NCBI GenBank assembly: GCA_026003895.1
Contig: BPIC01000003.1
Location: 363,148 to 427,147, forward strand
Reading direction: 5' to 3'
Origin: Dehalococcoidia bacterium
GTDB taxonomy: Bacteria > Chloroflexota > Dehalococcoidia > SpSt-223
DNA: 64,000 bases
The notes beneath the pieces were generated by a model that was given only the letters and a program-made list of their open reading frames with translations, had not been told where the DNA came from and ran no database searches. The position numbers and the translations under genes were made by a program. Shown here piece after piece: positions 8,509 to 16,165 of the stretch (the first letter of the stretch is position 1; each line of letters opens with the position of its first letter).

Positions 8509-9572
8509 TCGAGCGACCGCAAGTCGAGTTTGAGCAGCCGGGCGACGTCGCGCAGCGGGTTGTAGGCCTCGTCGAGACGGCTGAGCTTGAGCTCTTGGGT
8601 CGGATCGAGGAACCACTGCTTGCGCTGCCGGATGTACTCGGCATCGTTCTGAGTCGAGAGCAGCGCCTCACGCACCGCCTTCTTGAACGACTCCGGCAGG
8701 TCGCGCCGAACGGCGAACGGGGTGTTTGGAATCGGGTCGCTGTACAGCAAGGGGACAATCTTGCCCGCCGGGCAGGAGTCGAACAACTGCTGAATCTCGG
8801 CGGCAGTCCGGTCGACATTGACCCGCCGATCCGGGAAGAAGCACAGCTCGATCTGCCCGTTGTCGGCAGCGTTCACCAACGTGCGTTCGGTCGACGCTGC
8901 AGCATCCACTTTCCGATTCCAGAGCGCCGCCACGGCGGTGGGATGGCTCCCCGCGAAGATCGGCTTCATGTCCTTCTCCGGATCGAGGCCGGCTTTCAGC
9001 AGCGCCGTCTTCGGCACGAGGTGCCCGGAGGTGGAGGCAGGGTCAACAAAGGCGAATTGCTTGCCCTTCAGGTCCGCGACTCGGCTGATCCCGGAGCCTT
9101 TGATCACGGAGATCACGCTGAAATAGGTCGGTCGGATCGACGGATCGAAGACCGGTTCACGCGCGGATGTCGCGACGCCCACCACCAATGCCTCAGCGTT
9201 GGCTTCCTGCACGGCAAGGATGTAGGCGAAGGGGCCAACAAACATGGCATCGACCTTGTTCGCCCGCATCGCTTCAATGACGGCGCTATAGCTGGTGCCG
9301 GTGAAAAACTCCACTGGGACTCCCAGCTGGCGTTCCAGCAGCGCCTTCAGTGGCTTGGCGTTCTCGAGCACCTGTTCGGCGTCGTCGGAGCCGAACAGGC
9401 CGACCCGGAACGTCTTCGGCCAGCTCGCCCGTTCGTCGGTCGTCTGCACGCTTGGGCCAGCGCTGCCGGTCGTCGCCGTCGACGGCCCACCCGGCGCCAA
9501 ACAGGCACTCAGTGTGACGCTGACGGCAAGACCGATCGCAAGCGCGGACGCCGGGCGAACCCACCAGGTCAT
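8505..9572 (-). CDS. phnD: Phosphonate ABC transporter substrate-binding lipoprotein PhnD
   Basis: Extracytoplasmic receptor that delivers phosphonates to PhnE. The 355-residue precursor has a signal peptide ending in lipobox LSAC (Cys24), so it is membrane-anchored, as expected for a cell without a periplasm. PhnD-like motifs include FVGPFAYILAVQEANAEAL, the FVDPASTSGHLVPKTALLKAG stretch and FAGSHPTAVAALWNRKVDAA. The ATG overlaps the phnE stop as ATGA and is preceded by AAGGAGG. A paralogous domain without a signal peptide is found in the divergent gene at 11395. Confidence 0.95.
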   Translation of the reverse strand: MTWWVRPASALAIGLAVSVTLSACLAPGGPSTATTGSAGPSVQTTDERASWPKTFRVGLFGSDDAEQVLENAKPLKALLERQLGVPVEFFTGTSYSAVIEAMRANKVDAMFVGPFAYILAVQEANAEALVVGVATSAREPVFDPSIRPTYFSVISVIKGSGISRVADLKGKQFAFVDPASTSGHLVPKTALLKAGLDPEKDMKPIFAGSHPTAVAALWNRKVDAAASTERTLVNAADNGQIELCFFPDRRVNVDRTAAEIQQLFDSCPAGKIVPLLYSDPIPNTPFAVRRDLPESFKKAVREALLSTQNDAEYIRQRKQWFLDPTQELKLSRLDEAYNPLRDVARLLKLDLRSLE

Positions 9573-10471
9573 ATCAGCCTCCTTCGGATGTAATCGCTGA
9601 ACCGGTCGATGATGGTGACGGTGACGAGGATCAAGATGAGGGCGCCCGTCAGCAGTTGGTACTGGAAGAGCGCCATGTACTTCGAGAGGATGAAACCGAC
9701 GCCGCCTGCGCCGACAATGCCAAGGATGGTGGCACTTCGGACGTTCCCTTCGAACACCAGCAGCGAGTAGGACGTCGCCACCGGCAACGCCTGCGGAAGC
9801 ACGCCATAGACAAAGACTTGGAGCCGGCGGGCGCCCGTGGCGCGCACTGCTTCCACTTGCTGCGGATCGATTGCCTCGATCGCTTCGCCGAAGAGCTTGC
9901 CGAGGACGCCGATTTCGCCGATGGCGATCGCGAGGACGCCAGCGAACGGACCAAGCCCGACCGAGGCAACAAAGATGAGGGCAACCACGAGCCCAGGGAT
10001 AGCGCGGGCCGAGTTCAGGAAGATGCGAGTTCCCTGATAGACCCACGGGTGCGGCGAGGTGTTGCGCGCCGCCAACAGCCCGAAGGGCAGCGAAATCAAA
10101 ATACCCAGTGTCGTGCCGACGATCGCCATCTGGACGGTCTGAATGATCGAGGGGATCACTTCTGGCACGGTGATGGCGATGCTTTGGCCAAAGTAGGGCA
10201 ACGACAGGCCGAAGGGAACCGCGATGGTGGAGGTGTCCATGGCGAATTGCGGCGGAACCATTCGGCTGAGCAAGCCAAAAATGTTGGGGATGCCCCGGAC
10301 GAGCTCGGCGGGGCTCATGTTGGTCCCGGAGAGTGACCACCAGTAAATCAGGACAACCCCGAGCACAACGAAGAAGGCGCGCACGCTCAAGCGAGGCCAC
10401 GGCGCAAGGAGCGAGCTGCGGAGCGCGTCGTCGGAGAGTGCGCCTCGCGCCGTCGAGGGAAGGGTGGTCAT
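9569..10471 (-). CDS. phnE: Phosphonate ABC transporter permease PhnE
   Basis: Membrane component of the phosphonate importer. The 300-residue protein has about six hydrophobic spans and the permease signature near EAIEAIDPQQVEAVRATGAR, the cytoplasmic coupling loop that contacts PhnC. SLPFGLLAARNTSP, LNSARAIPGLVVALIFV and the end LVTVTIIDRFSDYIRRRL are typical of PhnE. The ATG at 10471 overlaps the phnC stop as ATGA; the longer open frame upstream is antisense noise within phnC. Confidence 0.95.
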   Translation of the reverse strand: MTTLPSTARGALSDDALRSSLLAPWPRLSVRAFFVVLGVVLIYWWSLSGTNMSPAELVRGIPNIFGLLSRMVPPQFAMDTSTIAVPFGLSLPYFGQSIAITVPEVIPSIIQTVQMAIVGTTLGILISLPFGLLAARNTSPHPWVYQGTRIFLNSARAIPGLVVALIFVASVGLGPFAGVLAIAIGEIGVLGKLFGEAIEAIDPQQVEAVRATGARRLQVFVYGVLPQALPVATSYSLLVFEGNVRSATILGIVGAGGVGFILSKYMALFQYQLLTGALILILVTVTIIDRFSDYIRRRLI

Positions 10472-11241
10472 GCGGCGACCCCAGCGGCTTCGAGAGCGGG
10501 GCGCGGATCGTGCCGGTAGATGGTGTCCATCGCGCTCTGCGTCAACGCGGCGGGCGTCCCGTCGAAGACGACGACGCCACGGGCGATGCCGACGATGCGA
10601 TCGCAGAAGGCCTTGGCCAAATCGATCTGGTGAATGTTGATAACCGTGGGGACACCCTCGTCCCGGGCGACGTGGGTGAGATCGCTCATCACCTGCCACG
10701 ACAATTCGGGGTCGAGACTGGCAACAGGCTCGTCCGCAAGCAGCATGACGGGCGATTGGGCAAGCGCCCGGGCAATGCCAACGCGCTGCTTTTCTCCACC
10801 GGACAACATGTCCGCCCGTTGCGTCGCTCGGTGCAGCATGTTGACGCGCTCGAGGCTGCGGACCGCGATCTCGCGGTCCTGCCGGCTGTAGATGTGGAAC
10901 AGAGACGGGATCAGCGACGCGCTGCCGAGACGCCCGCAGAGGACGTTTTTCATGACGCTCAGGCGAAGCACGAGGTTGTACTCCTGCCAGATGAAGCCAA
11001 TCCGTTGCTGGACCCGGCGCAGCGCTTCACCCCGCAGCGAGGTGATCTCCATGCCGTTCAGCCGGATCGCTCCGCTGGTTGGGCGCTGAATCCCATTCAT
11101 GCAGCGCAGGAGGGTGGACTTGCCGGCTCCGGAGCGGCCGACGACGGCGACGATCTCGCCGGGGCGCACCGTGAGGGAAACCGACTTCAACGCCTCCACC
11201 CCATTCGGGTAGATCACCCCGACGTGGTCAACTTCGAGCAT
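10468..11241 (-). CDS. phnC: Phosphonate ABC transporter ATPase PhnC
   Basis: ATPase that energises phosphonate uptake. The 257-residue protein has Walker A GRSGAGKST (35-43), a Q-loop in IGFIWQEYNLV, signature LSGGEKQRVGIARAL, Walker B MLLADEPVASLDP and H-loop INIHQIDLA, together with the PhnC-type insert LIPSLFHIYSRQDRE. It is the first gene of the eleven-gene phn operon and has a strong AAGGAGG site 5 nt before its ATG. The 153 bp between it and the divergent PhnD-LacI gene must hold the operon promoter. Confidence 0.95.
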   Translation of the reverse strand: MLEVDHVGVIYPNGVEALKSVSLTVRPGEIVAVVGRSGAGKSTLLRCMNGIQRPTSGAIRLNGMEITSLRGEALRRVQQRIGFIWQEYNLVLRLSVMKNVLCGRLGSASLIPSLFHIYSRQDREIAVRSLERVNMLHRATQRADMLSGGEKQRVGIARALAQSPVMLLADEPVASLDPELSWQVMSDLTHVARDEGVPTVINIHQIDLAKAFCDRIVGIARGVVVFDGTPAALTQSAMDTIYRHDPRPALEAAGVAA

Positions 11242-11318
11242 TCCACCTCCTTCCGCCTGAGCAGGGCGGTGTCTCCCGTAGTGGTACAGGCCGCCGGTGA
11301 ACCCAGCGTAAGGAGAGA

Positions 11319-11334
11319 TTTAACGCTCCGTAAA
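11319..11334. promoter_or_regulatory. Candidate operator in the phnC/regulator divergent gap
   Basis: The most AT-rich part of the 153-bp divergent gap contains the near-perfect inverted repeat TTTAACG-CTC-CGTAAA (one unpaired base). It is directly followed by AAAGCTTT, a second small palindrome. On the minus strand TTGAAA lies nearby with a TAAATC 15 bp further on, so a phnC promoter could overlap the repeat. A role as operator for the divergent LacI-type protein is inference. Confidence 0.3.
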
Positions 11335-11357
11335 GCTTTTCAACCGCCGCCTACCGC

Positions 11358-11387
11358 TTGACAGCCGCTCGCTCACATCGCTACGAG
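11358..11387 (+). promoter_or_regulatory. Candidate leaderless promoter of the PhnD-LacI gene
   Basis: A perfect TTGACA (11358-11363) is followed after 18 bp by TACGAG (11382-11387), which ends 7 nt before the ATG at 11395. No ribosome site is visible, so the transcript would start at or next to the start codon. Confidence 0.4.
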
Positions 11388-11394
11388 TCCACCT

Positions 11395-12745
11395 ATGACC
11401 TCGTCCCCTTCGCCGATCCTGCGATTCGCGCTTGCCCCAACGGTCGGCGCTTCCGCACCGGCGCGCTTGGCTCGCGCCGAGAGCCTCCGGCGCTTTCTCG
11501 AAGCCGAACTTGGCGGTCCCGTCGAAATCGTGGTCGAGCGCAGTTACGACGCCTGCGTCGAGGGACTCCGGAGCGGCCGGCTCGATGCGGCCATGCTCGG
11601 CGAGTTCGCCTATTGGAGCGCCCGGGAGCGCGCGTCGGTCGAGGCCTTGGTCAGCCCAGTCGGGAAGGACGGGTCCATCGCCTCCTACGAAAGCGTGATC
11701 GTTACCGTGCGCGGCTCGGGGATTGTCAGGCTGGCCGACCTGCGAGGAACGACGTTCGGGCTCGTCGACACCGGGTCGGCATCGGGCTACCTCGTTCCCC
11801 GTGCGATGCTCCGCGAAGCGGGCATCGACCCCGACCGCGAGGTAGGTATCCGCTTGTTTGGCAGCCACCGCAATGTCGTCGAGGCACTGTTGCGCGGTGA
11901 GATCGTGGCGGGCGGAGTCCACGCCGCGACCCTCGCTCCTCCCCAACCGGAGGCTGCTCTCGAGTACGCGCGTCTCCACGAGCTGGCCCGTTCCCGACCG
12001 ATCCCCCCGCGGTCCGCTCGTCGTTCGCGCATCGCTCTCCCTCTCCACGAGGAACGCGCTGGCGAGCGCGTTGCTGCGGATCCACGACGCCGATCCCGAC
12101 GCCGCGCAGGTCCTCAACGTCGGCGCAGGCCGACGATTCACGCAATCCACCGGAGGCGCCCCACCCACGCTGCGTCGAGTCGCGACGCTCGCCGGTGTCT
12201 CCTATGCCACCGTCTCTCGGGTTGTGAACGGCGCGCGGGATGTCGCGCCGGCCACCGCTGCCCGCGTTCGAGCGATCATCGAAGAGCTCGGCTACCGCCC
12301 CAATGGCAACGCGCTCGTCTTGCGCGGCGAACGGGCGCCCATCGTCGGGTTTTTGATCCCTGCGGAGCCCGACCCGCTCTCGCTTCGGCTCGCCCATGCC
12401 ATCCGCCGGAGACTGGACGAGGCCGGCATTCCTCTCGTGCTCTGTCCGCTCGATGGGCCCGTTGCCGAGAGCGCCTTTCTTGATCTTCTGTTCGATGGGC
12501 GCTTGGGCGCGCTTGTCTGTCCGCCGCCGTTGCACGACGATCCTGGTCTGCAAGAGGCGATCCGCACCGAACGCATCGTCCTCGCCGTTGGCGACTCGGC
12601 GACCACATCTCCGACGCTTGTCCGCACCGTCGACGACGCCGTTCAAGTGCTCACCGATCGCCTCCGCTCGGCCAAAGCGTTGGCGATCGCCGCGCCGGCG
12701 GCCGCTTCCCGCCGGCGATCTCGCGCCCATGCCGCGACCCGCTAG
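11395..12745 (+). pseudogene. PhnD-like binding domain joined to a truncated LacI-type regulator, frameshifted
   Basis: The first 200 residues (MTSSPSPILRFALAPTVGAS onward) are a PhnD-like binding domain without a signal peptide: LGEFAYWSARERASVEALV, the DTGSASGYLVPRAMLREAG stretch and LFGSHRNVVEALLRGEIVAG match operon PhnD segment by segment. At a C6 run (12003-12008) the frame is lost. Removing one C would continue it as PRGPLVVRASLSLSTRNALA, then VLNVGAGRRFTQ, then directly into a LacI helix-turn-helix, TLRRVATLAGVSYATVSRVV, hinge ELGYRPNGNALVLRGE and about 120 residues of effector domain that stop early at 12745. No ATG/GTG separates the two parts. Corrected, it would be 449 residues. Either a sequencing error in a real fusion or a decaying gene; the missing C-terminal effector lobe favours decay. 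Confidence 0.65.
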
Positions 12746-12843
12746 GGCGGCGATCCTGGAATTCAACCAAGCAATCGGTGTGGAGAAGTGCCGGGCAATG
12801 TGGGGAAAGCGGCCTGCGCGCCCCCCCTCCTCATCTCAGCGTA

Positions 12844-13003
12844 CCGGGAGCGCCCCGTGCAACCCCGTTCGGAGGTCGGGTTTGGGAGCGAGTTGCTCAC
12901 GTAGCCACAGCCAACCGGCTCCACCCCGCGAAGCACCAAAACCACCCACGGCCGAGCGTCGCTTGTGCCATCTCGCTCCTCGCCCGGGGCGTCCGGCCCG
13001 TCA
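12844..13003 (-). pseudogene. Decayed copy of the msrA 5' end
   Basis: About 160 bp align with the 5' part and upstream leader of msrA (roughly 931-1113). Shared blocks include gcgccccgtgcaa, ctccaccccgcgaag, gagcgtcgc and tgtgccat, and finally gctcctcgcccggggcg from the leader including the GGAG site. The copy lacks about 22 bp, has single-base indels and replaces the catalytic Cys codon by a Trp codon (GRGWFW instead of GGGCFW). It cannot make an enzyme. The homology ends at the stop codon of the next gene. Confidence 0.85.
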
Positions 13004-13831
13004 GGAAGAGGCGACCGGTCCTCCTGGTGGGTGCCCCTGAAGGAACCTGAGGATCACGTCAGCGGTCTGATCGGGCAGCTCGGCATGAGGATAGTGACCA
13101 GCCCCATCGATCAGTGCCACCTGACCTTGGATCCGTTCGGCGACGAGCGCGGCTTCAGCCGCCGGGTCGGGGAAGTCCGGATCCTTCGTCCCCATCACCA
13201 CGAGCACCGGCACTCGGACGTCGGCGAGTCGCGCCTCGACCCCGTCACGTGGCGCATCGAGCATTGCTTGCAGCGCCGCGAACCGGCCGGGCTCCTGAAG
13301 CATCGCGGACAGCCGACGGCGATAGCGATCGAAATCGGAGGGTTTGGCCGTGGGGTAGAGGGCGCCATAGTACCACGCCCAAGCGCGCACCTTCCACGGC
13401 CCCCGAAAAAGCACCTTCATCGCGACCTGCTGGAGCAGACTCGGCGGGATCGCTCGCACGAAGGGGCCGATGAGAACAAGCGAGCAGACACGATCGGGGG
13501 CTTCGGCCGCCGCCCACACTGCTGCACCGGCACCATACGACGTCCCAATGATGGTGGCCGGACCAGCGTCAAGCGCGTCGATCAGTGCGAGGATGTCATC
13601 CCCAATCGCCTCCTGACGGTAGTCGTTCCAACCTGCGCTCGATTCACCATGGCCGCGAAGATCCATCGTGACAACACGGAAGCCGGCAGCAATCAACCGC
13701 TGCCGCAACTGCCGGTACTCTTGGCGGATGTCGCCAAGACTGGGGACAGCAATGACAAGCGGACCAGCGCCGGCGTCGTCGTAGGCGATCCGGCCGCCGG
13801 CGCGCTCCAAGAAGCTGGTCTCTTCGGGCAT
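13001..13831 (-). CDS. Alpha/beta-hydrolase
   Basis: Alpha/beta-hydrolase of 276 residues with a complete triad: nucleophile elbow GTSYG, acid in the VMGTKDPDFPD segment and the His in GAGHYPHAE. The strand VVTMDLRGHGESS is typical of the family. Substrate unknown; such proteins act as esterases, lactonases or C-C hydrolases. GGAGG precedes the ATG. Its stop codon lies exactly where the msrA-remnant homology begins, so the 3' end may have been set by that rearrangement. No operon partner. Confidence 0.8.
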   Translation of the reverse strand: MPEETSFLERAGGRIAYDDAGAGPLVIAVPSLGDIRQEYRQLRQRLIAAGFRVVTMDLRGHGESSAGWNDYRQEAIGDDILALIDALDAGPATIIGTSYGAGAAVWAAAEAPDRVCSLVLIGPFVRAIPPSLLQQVAMKVLFRGPWKVRAWAWYYGALYPTAKPSDFDRYRRRLSAMLQEPGRFAALQAMLDAPRDGVEARLADVRVPVLVVMGTKDPDFPDPAAEAALVAERIQGQVALIDGAGHYPHAELPDQTADVILRFLQGHPPGGPVASS

Positions 13832-14210
13832 CCAGTCCTCCGACTCGACCGAGACGATCGCGGCGCTCCGGACATTGCCCCAGAGGCCGGTCGAAGCCCC
13901 TATGGTCTGAGAAGCTTCCGGGTCGATCTCGGCCTCCCTTAACCCCGGATAGCTTATGGCGTCGCCGGGCAGGTCGTCGGAATACGATCGTCAGGTGCTC
14001 AAGAATCCAAGGCCGCGCGACCAGTCTACCATCAACGAGCTGCGGTCGCCGAATCCTACGCAAAGGCGGCGTATCAGCACTCCGGCCACAATCGCGTTTT
14101 GAGCAACGACACGAACCTCCGTCAGAAGCCGGACTACCGGATCTTGGTCGGCAGTGGCATCGCGGCGAGGCCCGAAGGCGACAACCTGCTAGGCCGCAAG
14201 GCGGCTCAGA

Positions 14211-14240
14211 TTCGTCTGCGCCACTTTCGTCTGCGCCACT
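14211..14240. repeat. 15-bp perfect tandem duplication
   Basis: The unit ttcgtctgcgccact occurs twice head to tail (14211-14225 and 14226-14240) in non-coding DNA. Possibly replication slippage. Confidence 0.9.
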
Positions 14241-14367
14241 AGCGTAGCTCGGGAGTCATCGCGGCAACCGGACGATCCACCTGCTCGCGGTGTCACGCCG
14301 ATGAGCTATCGGCGCAGTGCGACTCCGCCAAGGATTGGGGAAATCTCGCCGGCACCGGTGGACAACT

Positions 14368-14415
14368 CAGCTTGTTAGACACGGGAATCGCGATTCCCGT
14401 ACGGTAGCTAAGCTG
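14368..14415. repeat. Palindrome-centred inverted repeat
   Basis: A perfect 20-bp palindrome, ACGGGAATCGCGATTCCCGT, occupies 14381-14400. It is flanked by CAGCTT (14368-14373) and AAGCTG (14410-14415), giving a longer imperfect stem. No T-run follows. It could be an operator, a transposon end or a cruciform. Confidence 0.85.
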
Positions 14416-14607
14416 ACGAATATTGCGGCACGCCGCCGTTCCCGGCGGCCGCGTAGTCCTCCACAAAGCAGGTACGCAGTCTTCCACCAGGGACTAGTCC
14501 GGACGATGCGTCATCCCCGCAATCCTCGTTGTGCACCGTCCTACGACGACTGACGACCAAACGGATCGATTCCAAGAATTCCAGGTTTGCTTCTTTCGAG
14601 AGACGTC

Positions 14608-14635
14608 TTGGGCCGGTGGATAAGGGAGATATACT
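14608..14635 (+). promoter_or_regulatory. Promoter of obg
   Basis: TTGGGC (14608-14613), 16 bp, then TATACT (14630-14635), which ends 6 nt before the ATG at 14642. The mRNA would be leaderless or nearly so. An AAGGGAGA overlapping the -10 region could serve as ribosome site only if transcription begins further upstream. Confidence 0.5.
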
Positions 14636-14641
14636 CAGGTG

Positions 14642-16021
14642 ATGCGTGACACTGGGTTTTTCGATGAAGCAACGATCGTCGTCAAGGCAGGCAGCGGTGG
14701 CGCGGGCTCAGCGAGCTTCCGGCGTGAGAAGTTTGTCCCCTTCGGCGGGCCGGACGGCGGAGACGGCGGGCGCGGCGGCTCCGTCTACCTGCGCGCCGAC
14801 CCTGGCCTGAATACCCTCCTTCCATTTCGCTACGAGCGAACCTTTTCGGCCGGTGCGGGCGGCGCGGGCGGGAACAAAAAGAGGCACGGCAAGAAGGGCG
14901 ACGACAAGATCGTCGCGGTGCCGCTGGGAACGGTGGTTCGCGAAGTGAAGGAGGACGGCGCGCTCGGCCCGATTGTCGCTGACCTCGTCCAGCCGGGTCA
15001 GCAGGTGCTGGTGGCGCGCGGCGGCCGCGGCGGTCTCGGCAACACCCATTTCGCAACCAGTACGAACCAAGCGCCCCGGTTCGCCCAGAAGGGTGAGCCG
15101 GGCGAAGAGAAGACGCTTCACCTCGAGCTGCGGCTCATTGCCGATGTCGGCCTGCTCGGCTTTCCAAATGCCGGGAAGTCCACGCTGCTCGCTGCGGTCA
15201 GCGCCGCCAAGCCGAAGATTGGCGATTACCCCTTTACTACCCTGACGCCCAACCTCGGCGTTGTCGAAGTGGACAACCGTACCTTTGTCATGGCCGACAT
15301 TCCCGGGCTGATCGAAGGCGCGAGCCAAGGCAAGGGCCTCGGGCACGACTTCTTGCGCCACGTCCAGCGGACTCGCTTACTGCTTCATCTCATCGACGGA
15401 ACGAGCGAGCAACCGCGTGAGGACTTCGACCGGCTCAACGCTGAGCTTGCGGCTTTTGACCCCGATCTTGCCGCGAAACGCCAGATCGTCGTCCTCACCA
15501 AGCAAGATCTTCCCGAGGCGCAGGAGCGGCTCCCGACGGCGCGCGCCGCCTTCGCGGGAATCCCAGTCTTTCCGATCTCGGCGGCGACCGGCGCTGGCCT
15601 CCAGGCGTTGCTTCGTGCCACCGCCGCTGCGCTGGCCGAAGAGGAGGCGAAGGCGCCGGCCACGCCACCCGTGGAGGAAGAACTGCCGGTGATCCGCCCC
15701 AAGCCTGTGGACGGTGGCTTCGAGGTGCTCCGCCATGGCAAGCGCACCTACCAAGTTGTTGGCGCACAGGTGGAGCGGATGGTCGCGATGACCGAGATCA
15801 CCAATGAAGAAGCGTTCCGTCACCTGATGCGGAACTTCAACCGCCTCGGCGTGCCGGCCGCGCTGCAGTATGCTGGCATCACCCCCGGCGCCAAGGTGAC
15901 GATCGGCAGTACCGTCCTGCAGTGGACGGAGCTTGGTCTCCAGCCCTTGCCGCCCGCGCCGGCGAAGAAGCCGCGATCCTCTCGGCCCTCCAGCGGTCGC
16001 CGCGCCCGACTGCGCGCCTAA
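14642..16021 (+). CDS. obg: Obg/CgtA GTPase with C-terminal OCT domain
   Basis: Essential GTPase involved in 50S ribosome maturation and stress signalling. The 459-residue protein has the glycine-rich Obg domain (1-160, with VKAGSGGAGSASFRREKFVP and repeated GGDGG), G1 GFPNAGKS (173-180), the switch I YPFTTL, G3 DIPG (219-222), G4 LTKQD and a C-terminal OCT domain (about 345-430, ending in GAKVTIGSTVLQWTEL). The basic tail KKPRSSRPSSGRRARLRA may contact rRNA. A GTG one codon upstream is an alternative start. Stands alone behind its own promoter. Confidence 0.96.
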   Translation: MRDTGFFDEATIVVKAGSGGAGSASFRREKFVPFGGPDGGDGGRGGSVYLRADPGLNTLLPFRYERTFSAGAGGAGGNKKRHGKKGDDKIVAVPLGTVVREVKEDGALGPIVADLVQPGQQVLVARGGRGGLGNTHFATSTNQAPRFAQKGEPGEEKTLHLELRLIADVGLLGFPNAGKSTLLAAVSAAKPKIGDYPFTTLTPNLGVVEVDNRTFVMADIPGLIEGASQGKGLGHDFLRHVQRTRLLLHLIDGTSEQPREDFDRLNAELAAFDPDLAAKRQIVVLTKQDLPEAQERLPTARAAFAGIPVFPISAATGAGLQALLRATAAALAEEEAKAPATPPVEEELPVIRPKPVDGGFEVLRHGKRTYQVVGAQVERMVAMTEITNEEAFRHLMRNFNRLGVPAALQYAGITPGAKVTIGSTVLQWTELGLQPLPPAPAKKPRSSRPSSGRRARLRA

Positions 16022-16165
16022 CACATCCTCGCTCGGGAAGCCCGGGGACGAATCGGGCCGTGCTCGGGAGCGGCTCTTCCTTCTCGGGATCGCCTTGGTC
16101 AGCCGGCGCGGCGGTGGCGGCTCATACGCCGGCAGTAGCCGTGACGGCGAAGCCACGGAAGCGGT

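Larger units (their letters stand above)
13832..14638. other. Gene-poor stretch before obg
   Basis: Eight hundred bases with no reading frame that looks like a protein on either strand and no tRNA fold I can recognise. It holds a 15-bp tandem duplication, a 20-bp perfect palindrome inside a larger inverted repeat, and the obg promoter at its right end. Its base composition is less GC-rich than the neighbouring genes. Confidence 0.6.

Noticed and set aside
12746..12843. Continuation of the LacI effector domain in another frame
   Set aside because: Neither remaining plus frame shows LacI-like sequence after 12745; the domain appears truncated.
14317..14553. Short plus-strand frame in the gap before obg
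   Set aside because: Runs through the palindrome, is Arg-rich, lacks a ribosome site and matches no family.
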